A stretch of 64,000 nucleotides of DNA from DASRHK01 sp963776465 (GCA_963776465.1 CAVZMV010000002.1:1364001-1428000), one strand, 5' to 3'. Shown: positions 46,124 through 58,409, counted from the stretch's first letter. The notes: generated by a model not told the origin, from the letters alone. Translations and numbers: made by a program.

Positions 46124-46901
46124 CTCTTCAGGCGGTATCCGGTCTTGAAGATCCACGCCACGATGAAGAGATCGATGACGAGGAAGGCGAGCGTCGCCGC
46201 CAGGCTCACGCCGACCGCGACGTCGGCGGTGCCGTAGAAGGCCCAGCGGAAGCCGCTGATCAGGTACACCACCGGGTTGAACAGCGTGATCGTGCGCCAG
46301 ACATCCGGCAGCATGTCGATCGAGTAGAACGCGCCGCCGAGGAAGGTCAGCGGCGTCAGCACCAGCATCGGCACGAACTGCAGGTGCTCGAAGCCCTTGG
46401 CCCAGATGCCGATGATGAAGCCGAACAGGCTGAAGGTCGTGGCCGTCAGCACCAGGAACGCGATCATCCAGAAGGGATGCAGGATGTGGATCGGCACGAA
46501 CAGCGCCGCGGTCGCGAGGATCAAGAGGCCCAGGATGATCGACTTGGTCGCCGCTGCGCCGACGTAGGCGAGCACGAGCTCGAACGGCGACACCGGCGCG
46601 GAGAGCAGCTCGTAGATCGTGCCGGTGAACTTGGGGAAGTAAATGCCGAACGAGGCGTTCGACAGGCTCTCCATGAACAGCGACAGCATGATCAGGCCCG
46701 GCACGATGAACGCGCCGTACGGCACGCCGCCGACCTCGGTCATGCGCGAGCCGATCGCCGAGCCGAACACCACGAAATAGAGCGAGGTGGTGAGCACCGG
46801 CGTCACCACGCTCTGCACCAGCGTGCGCTTGAAGCGGTTGAGCTCGAAGGCGTAGATCGCCCAGACGCCGTGGCTGTTAAACGCGGGGACCGTGGAAGTA
46901 C

Positions 46902-46905
<4 letters not shown>
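46120..46905 (-). CDS. ABC-2 type permease (YadH-like)
   Basis: A 261-residue inner-membrane protein with six predicted spans and the ABC-2 pattern (FIVPGLIMLSLFMESLSNASFGIYFPK, then FGFIIGIWAKGFEHLQFVPMLVLTPLTFLGG). It matches YadH-type exporters. It overlaps its ATPase gene by 4 bases (ATGA), so they form one transporter of unknown substrate. Confidence 0.9.
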
Positions 46906-47888
<983 letters not shown>

Positions 47889-47906
47889 GGGCGCGTATTC
47901 TAGATT

Positions 47907-47999
47907 GTGTAGGAGGGGCTGTTAGCCCCGATCGCGCTGTCGGGGCCAACGGCCCCTCCTACAGAACCACTTGTCGGGGCCAACGGCCCCTCCTACAAA
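47907..47999. repeat. Family A repeats, one full and one half unit
   Basis: A full unit (TGTGTAGGAGGGGCTGTTAG to CCCCTCCTACAG, 47907-47963) is followed by a half-unit (47973-47999) that abuts the greB stop. It fills the gap between the ABC ATPase start and greB. Confidence 0.87.
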
Positions 48000-48000
48000 A

Positions 48001-48450
48001 TCACTTGTCGTACTTGATCGACACGACCTCCAGCTCCAGATCCCCCACCGGCCGCTCCCAGATCACCGACTCGCCGACGCGCGCGCCCTTGAGCGCGCTG
48101 GCCAGCGGGGACATCCAGCTGACGCGGCCGTTCTCGGGGTCGACCTCGTCCTCGCCGACGATCTTGTAGCGATGCGGGTTGCCGTCCTCGTCCATCAGCT
48201 CGATGGTGGCGCCGAACCCGACCTTGTCGTGGGGCAGCGTCTCGGCGGACACCGGGATCGCGGCGCTGATGCGGGCCTGCAGCCGCCGGATCTCGCGCTC
48301 GTTGTCGGCTTCGCGGGCCTGCGTCAAACGGTTGCGCAGCTCGGCCAGGCCCGCGGGGGTTATGTAGTTCGGATTGGTGCTCGGCGGCAGCTCCGGGGGG
48401 TCGAGCGGCAGCTCGATCTCGTCCACTTCTTTTACGAAGGCGCGGCTCAT
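48001..48450 (-). CDS. greB: Transcript cleavage factor GreB
   Basis: A 149-residue Gre factor that stimulates cleavage of backtracked RNA by RNA polymerase. The N-terminal coiled coil (LAELRNRLTQAREADNEREIRRLQARI) and the C-terminal FKBP-like domain (YKIVGEDEVDPENGRVSWMSPLASALKGARVGE) are complete. The N-terminal extension before YITPAG is somewhat long and Pro-rich. Confidence 0.92.
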   Translation of the reverse strand: MSRAFVKEVDEIELPLDPPELPPSTNPNYITPAGLAELRNRLTQAREADNEREIRRLQARISAAIPVSAETLPHDKVGFGATIELMDEDGNPHRYKIVGEDEVDPENGRVSWMSPLASALKGARVGESVIWERPVGDLELEVVSIKYDK

Positions 48451-48573
48451 GATTCAGGGTCGGGCTCTTTGGGTTTCAATGTGTTGGACCCGAAAAACCG
48501 GTCGAGGTTTAACCGGCACAGAGGCGGCCGACCCCCCGAACGTGGTAAGGTGCGCGCCCTTCGGAGGAATGCT

Positions 48574-48984
48574 ATGGCTCACAGATCGTACATGGTCGAC
48601 GCGCAGGAACGGGAGCGCCGGCAGCGTAATTATCTGGCTGCACCGGTTCTGCGGCAGAAATATCCCAAGATCCGCGAGCTGGTCGTCGAGCTGTCCTTCT
48701 CCGACCCCGAAGGCAAGGTCAATCCGTCGCCCCACAAGCGCCGCTACTCCTCTGAAATGCAGGCTTATTTCGAGATCGAGTGCCCGCTGCGCGACTGCAC
48801 CGGCGGTGGCTTCGACCTGGCGGCCGACATCACCAAGTCGCTGTCGGCCAAGCACGCCGAAAGCACCGGCAAGAGCGCCTGCACCGGCGATCGCAAGCGT
48901 GACGGCGTCGCCGATCACCGCTGCGGCCTGCAGCTGTCGTATCGCGTGAAGGTTCTCGACGACAAGAGCGTCGCCGCCGCGTAA
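48574..48984 (+). CDS. Conserved-looking small protein of unknown function
   Basis: A 136-residue protein with a good start (CGGAGGAATGCT before ATG). It has scattered Cys residues (IECPLRDCTGGGFD, SACTGDRKRDGVADHRCGLQL) that might bind a metal, and a central beta-rich part (LVVELSFSDPEGK, MQAYFEIE). I cannot assign a family. It is divergent from greB and converges on rtcB. Confidence 0.7.
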   Translation: MAHRSYMVDAQERERRQRNYLAAPVLRQKYPKIRELVVELSFSDPEGKVNPSPHKRRYSSEMQAYFEIECPLRDCTGGGFDLAADITKSLSAKHAESTGKSACTGDRKRDGVADHRCGLQLSYRVKVLDDKSVAAA

Positions 48985-48991
48985 AACGCGG

Positions 48992-50185
48992 TCACCCCTT
49001 CACGCACATCACCTGCTTCAAGGTGTGCACGACGTCGACCAGGTCGGTCTGATTGGCCATCACCTGGTCGATGTCCTTGTAGGCTCCCGGAATCTCGTCG
49101 ACCACGCCCTTGTCCTTGCGGCAGACGATGCCCTTGGTCTGCGCGACCACATCGGCGGCGCTGAACCTGCGGTTGGCCTCGTTGCGGCTCATGCGCCGCC
49201 CGGCGCCGTGCGCGCAGGACTCGAACGATTCCGGATTGCCCTTGCCGCGGACGATGTAGCTCTTGGCGCCCATGCTGCCGGGGATGATGCCGAGCTCGCC
49301 TTCGCCGGCGCGGATCGCGCCCTTGCGCGTCAGCCACACGTCGCTGCCGAAGTGGCGCTCGCGCTGCACGTAGTTGTGATGACAGTTCACCGCGTGCGCA
49401 GCGACCTCGAAGGCCGGCAGGTGCCGGCGCATCGCAGCTAGCACCATCCCCATCATCACTTCGCGATTGGTGCGCGCGTAGTCCTGGGCCCAGCCCACGG
49501 CCTCGACGTAATCGGAGAACTCCTGCGAGCCCTCGTCGAGCCAGGCGAGGTCGCGGTCAGGCAGCGTGCGATCCATTTCCAGCGCGTGCTCGCGCGCCCG
49601 CTCGATGAAGTAGGTGCCGATGCGGTTGCCGATGCCGCGGCTGCCCGAGTGCAGTAGCACCCAGACGCGATCCTCCTCGTCCAGGCACAGCTCGATGAAA
49701 TGGTTACCGCCGCCCAGGCTCCCAAGCTGGCAGACCCAGCTGGTCTCGGTGTGCTTGCCGGCGATGCGCGGATGCTTCTCCAGGATCGCTTCGAGACCCG
49801 GCTTGAACGCCTCGGCCGCGTCGTAATGCGCGCGATCATCCTTGTGCTGGTTGAAGCCCAGCGGCACGTCGCGGCTGATCTGCTGGAACAACGCACGGAG
49901 CGACGCTTCGGTGAGGTCGTTGGCAGAGAGCGTCGTGCGCACGGCCGCCATGCCGCAGCCGATGTCTACGCCGACCGCAGCGGGAATGATTGCGCGCTTG
50001 GTGGCGATGACCGAGCCCACGGTCGCGCCCTTGCCCAGATGCACGTCGGGCATGGCCGCAACGTGGTGATGCACGATCGGCAGCGCCGCCATGTCCAGCA
50101 GCTGCTGCCTGGACGCCGCATCCACGTCCTCGGTCCAGACCTTGACCGGGACGTGGGCGGTTTCGAGCGTTTGGCGAATCGTCAC
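48992..50185 (-). CDS. rtcB: RNA-splicing ligase RtcB
   Basis: A 397-residue 3'-phosphate RNA ligase. Metal and GMP-binding motifs are present: MPDVHLGKGATVGSV, VGVDIGCGM (metal Cys), GSLGGGNHFIEL, LHSGSRG, HNYVQRE and the guanylylated His in SCAHGAGRRMSR. It seals 2',3'-cyclic phosphate or 3'-phosphate ends in RNA repair. No rtcA or rtcR is next to it. Confidence 0.96.
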   Translation of the reverse strand: MTIRQTLETAHVPVKVWTEDVDAASRQQLLDMAALPIVHHHVAAMPDVHLGKGATVGSVIATKRAIIPAAVGVDIGCGMAAVRTTLSANDLTEASLRALFQQISRDVPLGFNQHKDDRAHYDAAEAFKPGLEAILEKHPRIAGKHTETSWVCQLGSLGGGNHFIELCLDEEDRVWVLLHSGSRGIGNRIGTYFIERAREHALEMDRTLPDRDLAWLDEGSQEFSDYVEAVGWAQDYARTNREVMMGMVLAAMRRHLPAFEVAAHAVNCHHNYVQRERHFGSDVWLTRKGAIRAGEGELGIIPGSMGAKSYIVRGKGNPESFESCAHGAGRRMSRNEANRRFSAADVVAQTKGIVCRKDKGVVDEIPGAYKDIDQVMANQTDLVDVVHTLKQVMCVKG

Positions 50186-50193
50186 CTGAATTC

Positions 50194-50234
50194 CTTCCCC
50201 CGTTCACGGGGGAAGGTCTCAGATGGGGGCGTTT
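50194..50234. repeat. Family B repeat (diverged)
   Basis: In reverse orientation: CCTTCCCCCGTTCACGGGGG then AAGGTCTCAGATGGGGGCG. It lies between rtcB and the OmpA-like lipoprotein gene. Confidence 0.75.
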
Positions 50235-50910
50235 AGCCGCCCGCCTTCAAGGGCTCCAGATGAATCTCCACGCGGCGATTCTGCTGGCGGCCGTTCTCGT
50301 TGTCGTTGCTCGCGATCGGACGGCTTTCGCCGAAGCCGATGGCCATCAGCCGGTTCGGCGCGATGCCGCGGCCGGACAGGTAGGTCGCCACCGACGACGC
50401 GCGCTGCTCGGACAGCGTCTGGTTGAAGGCGGTGTCGCCGACGTTGTCGGTGTGGCCTTCGACCGAGATCAGCGTCTTGTCGAATTCCTTGCCGACCATA
50501 GCCACGCCGTCCAGCACGTTGGTGAAGCTCGGGTTCAGATCGGAGCTCGCCGTCTTGAACGTCACGTTGCCTGGCATGTTGAGGATGATGTCCTCGCCCT
50601 GGCGGGTGACGGAGACGCCGGTGCCCTGCAGCTGCTGGCGCAGCTTCTGCTCCTGGCGGTCCATGTAGTAGCCGACGCCGCTGCCGGCAAGCCCGCCGAC
50701 GCCCGCGCCGATCAGCGCGTTCTTGCGCCGCGACTTGGCGTCATGGCCGGTGGCCAGGCCGATGGCCGCGCCGGCAACCGCGCCGATCGCTGCGCCATAA
50801 CCCGTCTTGGAACCCTGCTTTTCGCCGGTGTACGGATCGGTCGTGCAGCCAGCCAGTGCGAGGCTGCCCGAGACCAGTGCGCTCACCACAATCACGTGGA
50901 TCTTCATCAT
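50233..50910 (-). CDS. OmpA-family lipoprotein (YiaD-like)
   Basis: A 225-residue outer-membrane lipoprotein. After AGGAGG the ATG at 50910 opens a signal peptide with lipobox LALAGC. A glycine-rich zipper segment (GAAIGAVAGAAIGLATG, GAGVGGLAGSGVGYY) is followed by an OmpA domain that binds peptidoglycan (SVEGHTDNVG, NQTLSEQRA, GFGESRPIASN, NRRVEI). It is the last gene of a co-directional run. Frame upstream of 50910 is rejected as non-coding. Confidence 0.92.
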   Translation of the reverse strand: MMKIHVIVVSALVSGSLALAGCTTDPYTGEKQGSKTGYGAAIGAVAGAAIGLATGHDAKSRRKNALIGAGVGGLAGSGVGYYMDRQEQKLRQQLQGTGVSVTRQGEDIILNMPGNVTFKTASSDLNPSFTNVLDGVAMVGKEFDKTLISVEGHTDNVGDTAFNQTLSEQRASSVATYLSGRGIAPNRLMAIGFGESRPIASNDNENGRQQNRRVEIHLEPLKAGG

Positions 50911-50971
50911 GAGACCTCCTGTTGTTGTTGCTCTTCGACTACAGAAAGGGCGGATTGTCCCCGGGAAAACG

Positions 50972-52207
50972 CTAATTGTCTGTGCGCTGGACCTTGTAGA
51001 TGTTGCCGTCGTAAGAGGTGATGTAGAGCTCCCCGGCCGCATCCTCGCCGAAGGAGGAGGGGTTGCCGGGGACGGTGGCGAAGGCCTCGCCTGCCTGCGT
51101 GCCCGCGTCCGCGGGAGCGCGATCCCACAGCTCGCCGGTGCAGAAATCGGCGAAGAAATAGTGCCCCTGGAAGCCCGCGCCCAGCGCCGCGCCGCGATAC
51201 ACGTAGCCGCCGATGACGGTGCAGCGACCCTCGTCGTGCCCGTACTCGATCACCGGCGCGATCGCCCCGGTCGGCGTCGGGTCGTCGGCATTGAACACGT
51301 GCGTACCCTCGAACTTGCGCCAGCCGTAGTTGCCGCCTTTGACGACGGTGTCGACTTCCTCCCACTGGTTCTGGCCGACGTCGCCGGCCCACAGCGCGCC
51401 GGTCAGGCGGTCGAAGCTCGCGCGATAAGGATTGCGGAAGCCGTAGGCCCAGATCTCGCCGCGCGCGGCGCTGGCGTTGACGAACGGATTGTCGGCCGGA
51501 ACGCCACCGTTCTTCTCGATGCGCAGCATCTTGCCGAGCAGCGTGCCGAGATCCTGCGCGCGGTTGCCGGGATCGCCACCGCTGCCGCCGTCGCCCGCGG
51601 CGATGTAGAGCTTGCCGTCGGGTCCGAACCCAAGCCAGCCGCCTTTGTGATTGCCGAACGGCTGCTCGTACGACAGCAGCAGCGTCTCGCTCGCGGGATT
51701 GGCGACCTCAGGATCGGCGGTCACCTTGAAGCGGCAGATGACGGTGCGTCGCGGATTGGCGCCCGAGTTGTCGAAGATGGGGTTGTAGTTGACGTAGAAG
51801 AAGCCGTTGGTCGCGTAGTCCGGATCGAAGGCCAGACCCAGCAGTCCCTGCTCGCCGCCCTCGTCGGTGACGCGGCTGTCGATGTCGAGGAACACTTTGG
51901 CCGTGGCGACGGTGGGATCGTTGTCGAACACGTAGATGACGCCGCGCTGCGTGACGACGAACGCGCGCTGGTCGTCGCCGGGCGCGGTGGTGAAGAACAG
52001 CGGCTTGTCGAAGTGCAGGGCGGGAAACGCCGGCACGACGCCGATCGTCACGGCAGGTGGAGGATTGTTGCCGCCGAGCTCCTCGCCGCCGCCACCGCAG
52101 CCGGCCAGCGCCAGTACGACGATCGAAGCGATATGCAGGAGGAGCCGTTGGCCGCGAAGAAATTGTAGGAGGGGCCGTTGGCCCCGAAAAACCTGGAGCA
52201 TTCCCAT
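50972..52207 (-). CDS. Sorbosone/glucose dehydrogenase-like beta-propeller lipoprotein, copy 1
   Basis: A 411-residue PQQ-type sugar dehydrogenase-like protein (GSDH family). The mature part shows propeller blades (GLLGLAFDPDYATNGFFYVNY, GGWLGFGPDGKLYIAAGDGG, GNYGWRKFEG, SFGEDAAGELYI). The signal peptide ends in LALAGC, but its n-region (VFRGQRPLLQFLRGQRLLLH) is the translation of two family A half-repeats. It is a paralogue of the gene at 54118-55287 on the other side of the ABC-F gene. Whether it binds PQQ is unknown. Confidence 0.82.
   Translation of the reverse strand: MGMLQVFRGQRPLLQFLRGQRLLLHIASIVVLALAGCGGGGEELGGNNPPPAVTIGVVPAFPALHFDKPLFFTTAPGDDQRAFVVTQRGVIYVFDNDPTVATAKVFLDIDSRVTDEGGEQGLLGLAFDPDYATNGFFYVNYNPIFDNSGANPRRTVICRFKVTADPEVANPASETLLLSYEQPFGNHKGGWLGFGPDGKLYIAAGDGGSGGDPGNRAQDLGTLLGKMLRIEKNGGVPADNPFVNASAARGEIWAYGFRNPYRASFDRLTGALWAGDVGQNQWEEVDTVVKGGNYGWRKFEGTHVFNADDPTPTGAIAPVIEYGHDEGRCTVIGGYVYRGAALGAGFQGHYFFADFCTGELWDRAPADAGTQAGEAFATVPGNPSSFGEDAAGELYITSYDGNIYKVQRTDN
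52134..52188. repeat. Two tandem family A half-repeats in a signal-peptide region
   Basis: TGCAGGAGGAGCCGTTGGCC (from 52134) and TTGTAGGAGGGGCCGTTGGC (from 52163) are direct half-units. On the minus strand they encode the n-region of the lipoprotein leader at the start of the sorbosone-dehydrogenase-like gene. Confidence 0.85.
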
Positions 52208-52216
52208 GCCCGCAGC

Positions 52217-54083
<1,867 letters not shown>

Positions 54084-54117
54084 GCGGCGCGCAGTGTAGG
54101 CCGCGCCGCGCGCGCCG

Positions 54118-55287
54118 TCAGGTCCCCACGAGCTTGTAGATACTGCTTTCCTGGGTGGTGACGTACAGCTCGCCCGCCGCGTCCTCGCCGAAGGAGGTGG
54201 GCCGGCCGGGCACGTCTCCGACCACCTCGACCTGCGACCCGCGCAGGGCGAAGACCTCGCCGGTGCAACGGTCCGCGAAGAGGTATACGCCCTGATAGCC
54301 CGCGAGCGCGGCGCCGCGGTAGACGTAGCCACCGACGATCTCGCAGCGCCCGTTCTCGTGCGCGTACTCGAACACCGGCGGGATCGCGTTGCCGGGATCC
54401 GGATCGTCCGCGTTGAACACCTGCGTCCCCTCGAACTTGCGCCAGCCGTAGTTGCCGCCTTTGACGATGACGTCGACTTCCTCGCGTCCGCCCTGCGGGC
54501 GGCCGGCGTCGCCGGCCCAGAGATCGCCGGTCTGCCGGTCGAAGCTCGCGCGCGGATTGCGCAGGCCATAGGCCCAGATCGCGCCGCGTCCGTCGGGCGA
54601 GGAGGCGCGCGCGAAGGGATTGTCGGTCGGGATGCGTCCGTCCTTGTCGATGCGCAGGATCTTGCCGAGCAGCGAGATCAGGCTTTGCGCGTTGTTGCCG
54701 GGGTCCCCGGCGGCGCCGTCGCCGGTGGCGATGTAGAGCTTGCCGTCGGGCCCGAAGCCCAGCCAGCCGCCCTTGTCGGCCCCGGCGGGCTGGTCGATGC
54801 TCAGCAGCGTGTGCTCGGTCGTGCGCTCGGCGGCGTCGGGGTCGTCGGAGACAGCGAATCTGGCGATTTCGGTGCGGCGGGGGCTCGCGGCGCCGCGGGT
54901 GTCCGGGCTGTAGTAGACGTAGAAGGAGTGGTTGCTCTGGTAGTCGGGATCGAACGCGAGCCCGAGCATGCCCTCGTCGGGATGGTTGGAGCTGACCTTG
55001 TCGCTGATATCCAGGAACACGTTGGTCGTGGTGACGACCGGGTCGTTCGGGAACACGCGGATGACGCCGCGGCGCTCCACCACGAACAGCCGTGCGGCGT
55101 CGCCGGTCGCAGCCGTCAGGAACACCGGCTCCTGGAATTGCAGGGCCGGGAAGGCGTCGACGGCTTGCAGCTGCGCGAGCGCCGGCGGCGCCTCGTCGCC
55201 GCCGCCACCACCACCGCCGCCGCCGCAATGGCAGAGCAGGAGCAGCAAGGGCAGCAGGGCTGCGAAGCGAACGTTCTGGCGTTTCAT
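54118..55287 (-). CDS. Sorbosone/glucose dehydrogenase-like beta-propeller lipoprotein, copy 2
   Basis: A 389-residue paralogue of the protein at 50972-52207. It has a lipoprotein leader (FAALLPLLLLLCHC) and a run of nine Gly before the mature part. Shared propeller motifs include GMLGLAFDPDYQSNHSFYVYY, GGWLGFGPDGKLYIATGDG, GGNYGWRKFEGTQVFNADDP and SFGEDAAGELYV. It overlaps the topoisomerase IB stop by ATGA, so it is translationally coupled to it. Reaction not established. Confidence 0.84.
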   Translation of the reverse strand: MKRQNVRFAALLPLLLLLCHCGGGGGGGGGDEAPPALAQLQAVDAFPALQFQEPVFLTAATGDAARLFVVERRGVIRVFPNDPVVTTTNVFLDISDKVSSNHPDEGMLGLAFDPDYQSNHSFYVYYSPDTRGAASPRRTEIARFAVSDDPDAAERTTEHTLLSIDQPAGADKGGWLGFGPDGKLYIATGDGAAGDPGNNAQSLISLLGKILRIDKDGRIPTDNPFARASSPDGRGAIWAYGLRNPRASFDRQTGDLWAGDAGRPQGGREEVDVIVKGGNYGWRKFEGTQVFNADDPDPGNAIPPVFEYAHENGRCEIVGGYVYRGAALAGYQGVYLFADRCTGEVFALRGSQVEVVGDVPGRPTSFGEDAAGELYVTTQESSIYKLVGT

Positions 55288-56384
55288 GCGCGAAGCTGGG
55301 ATCTCGGCGTCGATGGTGGCGTTTGCGCTGCTCGGCGGGCCCTGCGCGCCTGCGCGCGCAGGAACATGAGTGCTGCCTTCTCCGCCTTGCGCGGCGAGCG
55401 CGACAGGTCGTCGCGCACGAGCTTGTGCAGGCTGCCTTCGCGCCACGCCTCGAACACCACCGGGTTGATGTAGGACTTGCGGCACACCGCCGGCGTGTTG
55501 CGCAGCTCGGCGGCCACTTTCTTGACGGTGCAGACGATGCATTCCTTGAGCTTGGCCTCGCTGGCATCCTCCGGCAACGCGGTGCAGCTCATCAGCGCGA
55601 TGGCGCGCTCGGTCGCGCCCCAGGTACGGAAATCCTTGGCGGTGAAGTCCGCGCCCATGGCGCTGGCGAGGTACTGGTTGACCTGCTCGGAGTCGATCTG
55701 CCGGCGCGTGCCGTCGTCGTCGATGTACTGGAACAGGTGCTGGCCCGGCAGCTGCTGGCAATGCTGGACGATGCGCGCCAGGCGGCGGTCGTTGATGGTG
55801 ATCTCGTGCTCCAGCCCGCCCTTGCCCTTGAACTTCATCACGGCGCGGCCGTCGCGAATGAACTTGACGTGGCGGTCGCGCAGCGTGGTCAGGCCGAAGC
55901 TGTTGTTGTCGCGCGCGTACTCGGCGTTGCCGATGCGCACCAGCGTGCTGTCGAGCAGCGCGACCACCACCGCCAGCACCCTGTCCTGCGGCAGGCCCTT
56001 GAGCGCGAGGTCGCGGCGCACGCGGCGCCGCAGTCGGGGCAGCGCCTCGCCGAACTCGACCATGCGCTCGAACTTGGCGCCGTCGCGGGCGGCGCGCCAT
56101 TCCGGGTGATAGCGGTACTGCTTGCGGCCGCGCGCGTCGTGTCCCGTCGCCAGCAGGTGGCCGCGCGGATTCACGCAGATCCACACGTCCTCGTATGCCG
56201 GCGGGATCGCGAGCTTGCGGATGCGCGTGATCTCTTTCTCGTCCGTGATCTCCTTGCCGTCGGGATCGAGGTACTTGAAGTTCGCGCCGTCGCGGACGCG
56301 CTTGATGCCGGGATCGCGATCGGAGACGTAGCGCAGGCCGGCCTCGGTGGCGTGCGCGATGGCGGCGGAATCGTCAGCGTCCAT
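55284..56384 (-). CDS. DNA topoisomerase IB (poxvirus-like)
   Basis: A 366-residue type IB topoisomerase. It begins with the DNA-gripping part (RYVSDRDPGIKRVRDG, AIPPAYEDVWICVNPRGHLLATGHDARGRKQYRYH), followed by the catalytic domain with Arg motifs (DNNSFGLTTLRDRH, AKDFRTWGATERA) and the active-site Tyr in KSYINP near residue 306. It relaxes supercoils through a 3'-phosphotyrosyl link. The ATG overlaps the SDR stop; a longer open frame upstream is out of phase with the SDR and rejected. The basic C-terminal tail is short. Confidence 0.92.
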   Translation of the reverse strand: MDADDSAAIAHATEAGLRYVSDRDPGIKRVRDGANFKYLDPDGKEITDEKEITRIRKLAIPPAYEDVWICVNPRGHLLATGHDARGRKQYRYHPEWRAARDGAKFERMVEFGEALPRLRRRVRRDLALKGLPQDRVLAVVVALLDSTLVRIGNAEYARDNNSFGLTTLRDRHVKFIRDGRAVMKFKGKGGLEHEITINDRRLARIVQHCQQLPGQHLFQYIDDDGTRRQIDSEQVNQYLASAMGADFTAKDFRTWGATERAIALMSCTALPEDASEAKLKECIVCTVKKVAAELRNTPAVCRKSYINPVVFEAWREGSLHKLVRDDLSRSPRKAEKAALMFLRAQARRARRAAQTPPSTPRSQLRA

Positions 56385-57136
56385 CACACGTACACCATCT
56401 TTCGCGTCATGCCGCCGTCGGCGATGTAATTCCCGCCGGTGATGAAGCCGGCTTCGGGCGACAGCAGAAAGCGTGCGAGCGCGCCGATGTCTTCGGGCCT
56501 GCCGACGCGACCGGCGGGATGCTGCTCGTGATCCTTCGCAGAGAGCTTGGGCTTGCGCGCCTTCGAAGAGCGCTGCCACTCGTCGGTCGCGATCCAGCCG
56601 GGGCTGATGCAGTTGACGCGCACCTCGGGGCCCAGGCTGATCGCCAGCGCGTGCGCGAGCGCCGCGACGCCGCCTTTGCTGCTGCCGTAGGCCTCCCAGT
56701 TCGGCTCGGACTGGAGCGCGCGCGTGGATCCGATCAGCAGCATTGCGCCGCGATGGCGGCGCAGCGCCGGCGACGCGTACTTGGCGAGCAGGAATCCGGC
56801 GGTGAGATTCACCGCGAGCACGCGGTTCCACTCGCGCAGTGTCAGTCGTGCGAGCGGCTTGGGAATGGAGATGCCGGTGTTGGCGATCGCAGCGTAAAGT
56901 CCGCGGCCGAGCCTGTCGGCGGCGCGCACCGCGCGCTTCACCACGCCTTCCTCGGAGGAATCACCGCGCAGGAACACCACGCGCGTCGCGCCCGACAGCT
57001 GTCGCGCAGTCTCGCGGCCGGCCGTGTCGTCGACGTCGACGATGACCACGTGCATGCCCGAGGCAGCCAGGGCCGTGGCGATGGCCTTGCCGATGCCCTG
57101 GGCGCCGCCGGTGACGACGGCCGAGTAATCCTGCAT
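56384..57136 (-). CDS. Short-chain dehydrogenase/reductase (SDR)
   Basis: A 250-residue classical SDR with NAD(P) motif TGGAQGIG near residue 9, an Asp (VDVDD) at the end of the second strand favouring NAD, the NAG-type motif ANTGIS, catalytic Ser in IGSTRA and the YGSSK pair. The substrate is unknown. It heads the co-directional run SDR, topoisomerase IB, lipoprotein, ABC-F, lipoprotein. Confidence 0.9.
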   Translation of the reverse strand: MQDYSAVVTGGAQGIGKAIATALAASGMHVVIVDVDDTAGRETARQLSGATRVVFLRGDSSEEGVVKRAVRAADRLGRGLYAAIANTGISIPKPLARLTLREWNRVLAVNLTAGFLLAKYASPALRRHRGAMLLIGSTRALQSEPNWEAYGSSKGGVAALAHALAISLGPEVRVNCISPGWIATDEWQRSSKARKPKLSAKDHEQHPAGRVGRPEDIGALARFLLSPEAGFITGGNYIADGGMTRKMVYV

Positions 57137-57263
57137 GGGTTCCCTCCTAACGGCTCTGAATCCCGCCGTGCCGGTTAGTTCCTGCCGAACTTCTGGAAGG
57201 CGGCCCCATCAAAACAGGAAACAAGGGGCCCTTCCGGCCCGACTTGGCCGTAAACAATCCCTT

Positions 57264-58409
57264 ATGAACGAACTGCTCCGCCTGGATCAGCCGATCCTGA
57301 ACAACCCGCTGGGCCACTGGCTGGCCGCGAGTGGCATCGCCGTCGCGATCGTGCTGGCGGCGCTGCTGTTCAAGCGCGTAGCGCTGCGCCGTCTCGAGGG
57401 CTGGGCCAAGCACAGCAGGAACCACGTCGACGATGCGCTGATCAGCCTGCTGCAGGACGCGCGCCTCTGGCTCATCGCGGTGCTGGCGGTGTGGGCGGGC
57501 AGCGAGTCGCTGGCGCTGCCGCACAAGGTCGAAACGGTGCTGCTGAAGGTGGCGACTGTCGCCGTGTTTGTGCAGATCGGCTTCTGGGCAAGCCACCTGC
57601 TGGAGTTCTGGGCGCACCGCTCGCGCGCCAAGGAGCTCGACGCCGCGGTGGCGACGAGCGCGAGCCTCGGCGCGCTGGTGCTGATCGGACGCATCGTGCT
57701 GTGGTCGCTGATCCTGCTGCTGGCGATGGACAACCTCGGCATCAACGTCAGCGCGCTGGTCACCAGCCTTGGCATCGGCGGCATCGCCGTGGCGCTGGCG
57801 GTGCAGAACGTCCTGGGCGATCTGCTGGCGTCGCTGTCGATCGTGATGGACAAGCCGTTCGAGGCCGGCGATTTCATCGTCGTCGACGACTACATGGGCA
57901 CCGTCGAGCACGTGGGCCTGAAGAGCACGCGCCTGCGCAGCCTGAACGGCGAGCAGATCGTGCTTTCCAACAGCGACCTGCTCAAGAGCCGCCTGCGCAA
58001 CTACAAGCGCATGAACGAGCGGCGCGTGGAGTTCACCTTCCGCATCGCCTACGAGACGCCGATCGAGAAGCTGCAGAAGATCCCCGCCTCGATCCGCGAG
58101 ATCATCGAGAAGCAGAAAGACGTGCGCTTCGAGCGCGCGCACTTCAAGAAGCTGGCGGACGCGTCGCTGGATTTCGAGGTCGTCTACTGGGTGACCAATC
58201 CGGATTTCAACGAGTTCATGGACATCCAGCAGAACATCAACCTGCAGTTCATGGCGGCGATGGCCAGGGACAAGGTCGAGTTCGCCAGCGGCAGCCTGGT
58301 GAAGTTCGTCGACCGCACGCCGGCGCGCAAGGATGCCAAGCCGATCGCGCTGGGCGAGGAGTCGCGCTCCCGCGGAGTGGAGCGCAAGAGCGTTGGCGAG
58401 ACGGCCTAG
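57264..58409 (+). CDS. Small-conductance mechanosensitive channel (MscS family)
   Basis: A 381-residue MscS-type channel. Four hydrophobic spans precede the pore helix (LVTSLGIGGIAVALAVQNVLGDLLASLSI) and the conserved beta domain (DKPFEAGDFIVVDDYMGTVEHVGLKSTRLRSLNGEQIVLSNSDLL). The ATG at 57264 opens the first span. It releases solutes under hypo-osmotic stress. It converges on the Doc toxin gene with a 4-base overlap. Confidence 0.93.
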   Translation: MNELLRLDQPILNNPLGHWLAASGIAVAIVLAALLFKRVALRRLEGWAKHSRNHVDDALISLLQDARLWLIAVLAVWAGSESLALPHKVETVLLKVATVAVFVQIGFWASHLLEFWAHRSRAKELDAAVATSASLGALVLIGRIVLWSLILLLAMDNLGINVSALVTSLGIGGIAVALAVQNVLGDLLASLSIVMDKPFEAGDFIVVDDYMGTVEHVGLKSTRLRSLNGEQIVLSNSDLLKSRLRNYKRMNERRVEFTFRIAYETPIEKLQKIPASIREIIEKQKDVRFERAHFKKLADASLDFEVVYWVTNPDFNEFMDIQQNINLQFMAAMARDKVEFASGSLVKFVDRTPARKDAKPIALGEESRSRGVERKSVGETA

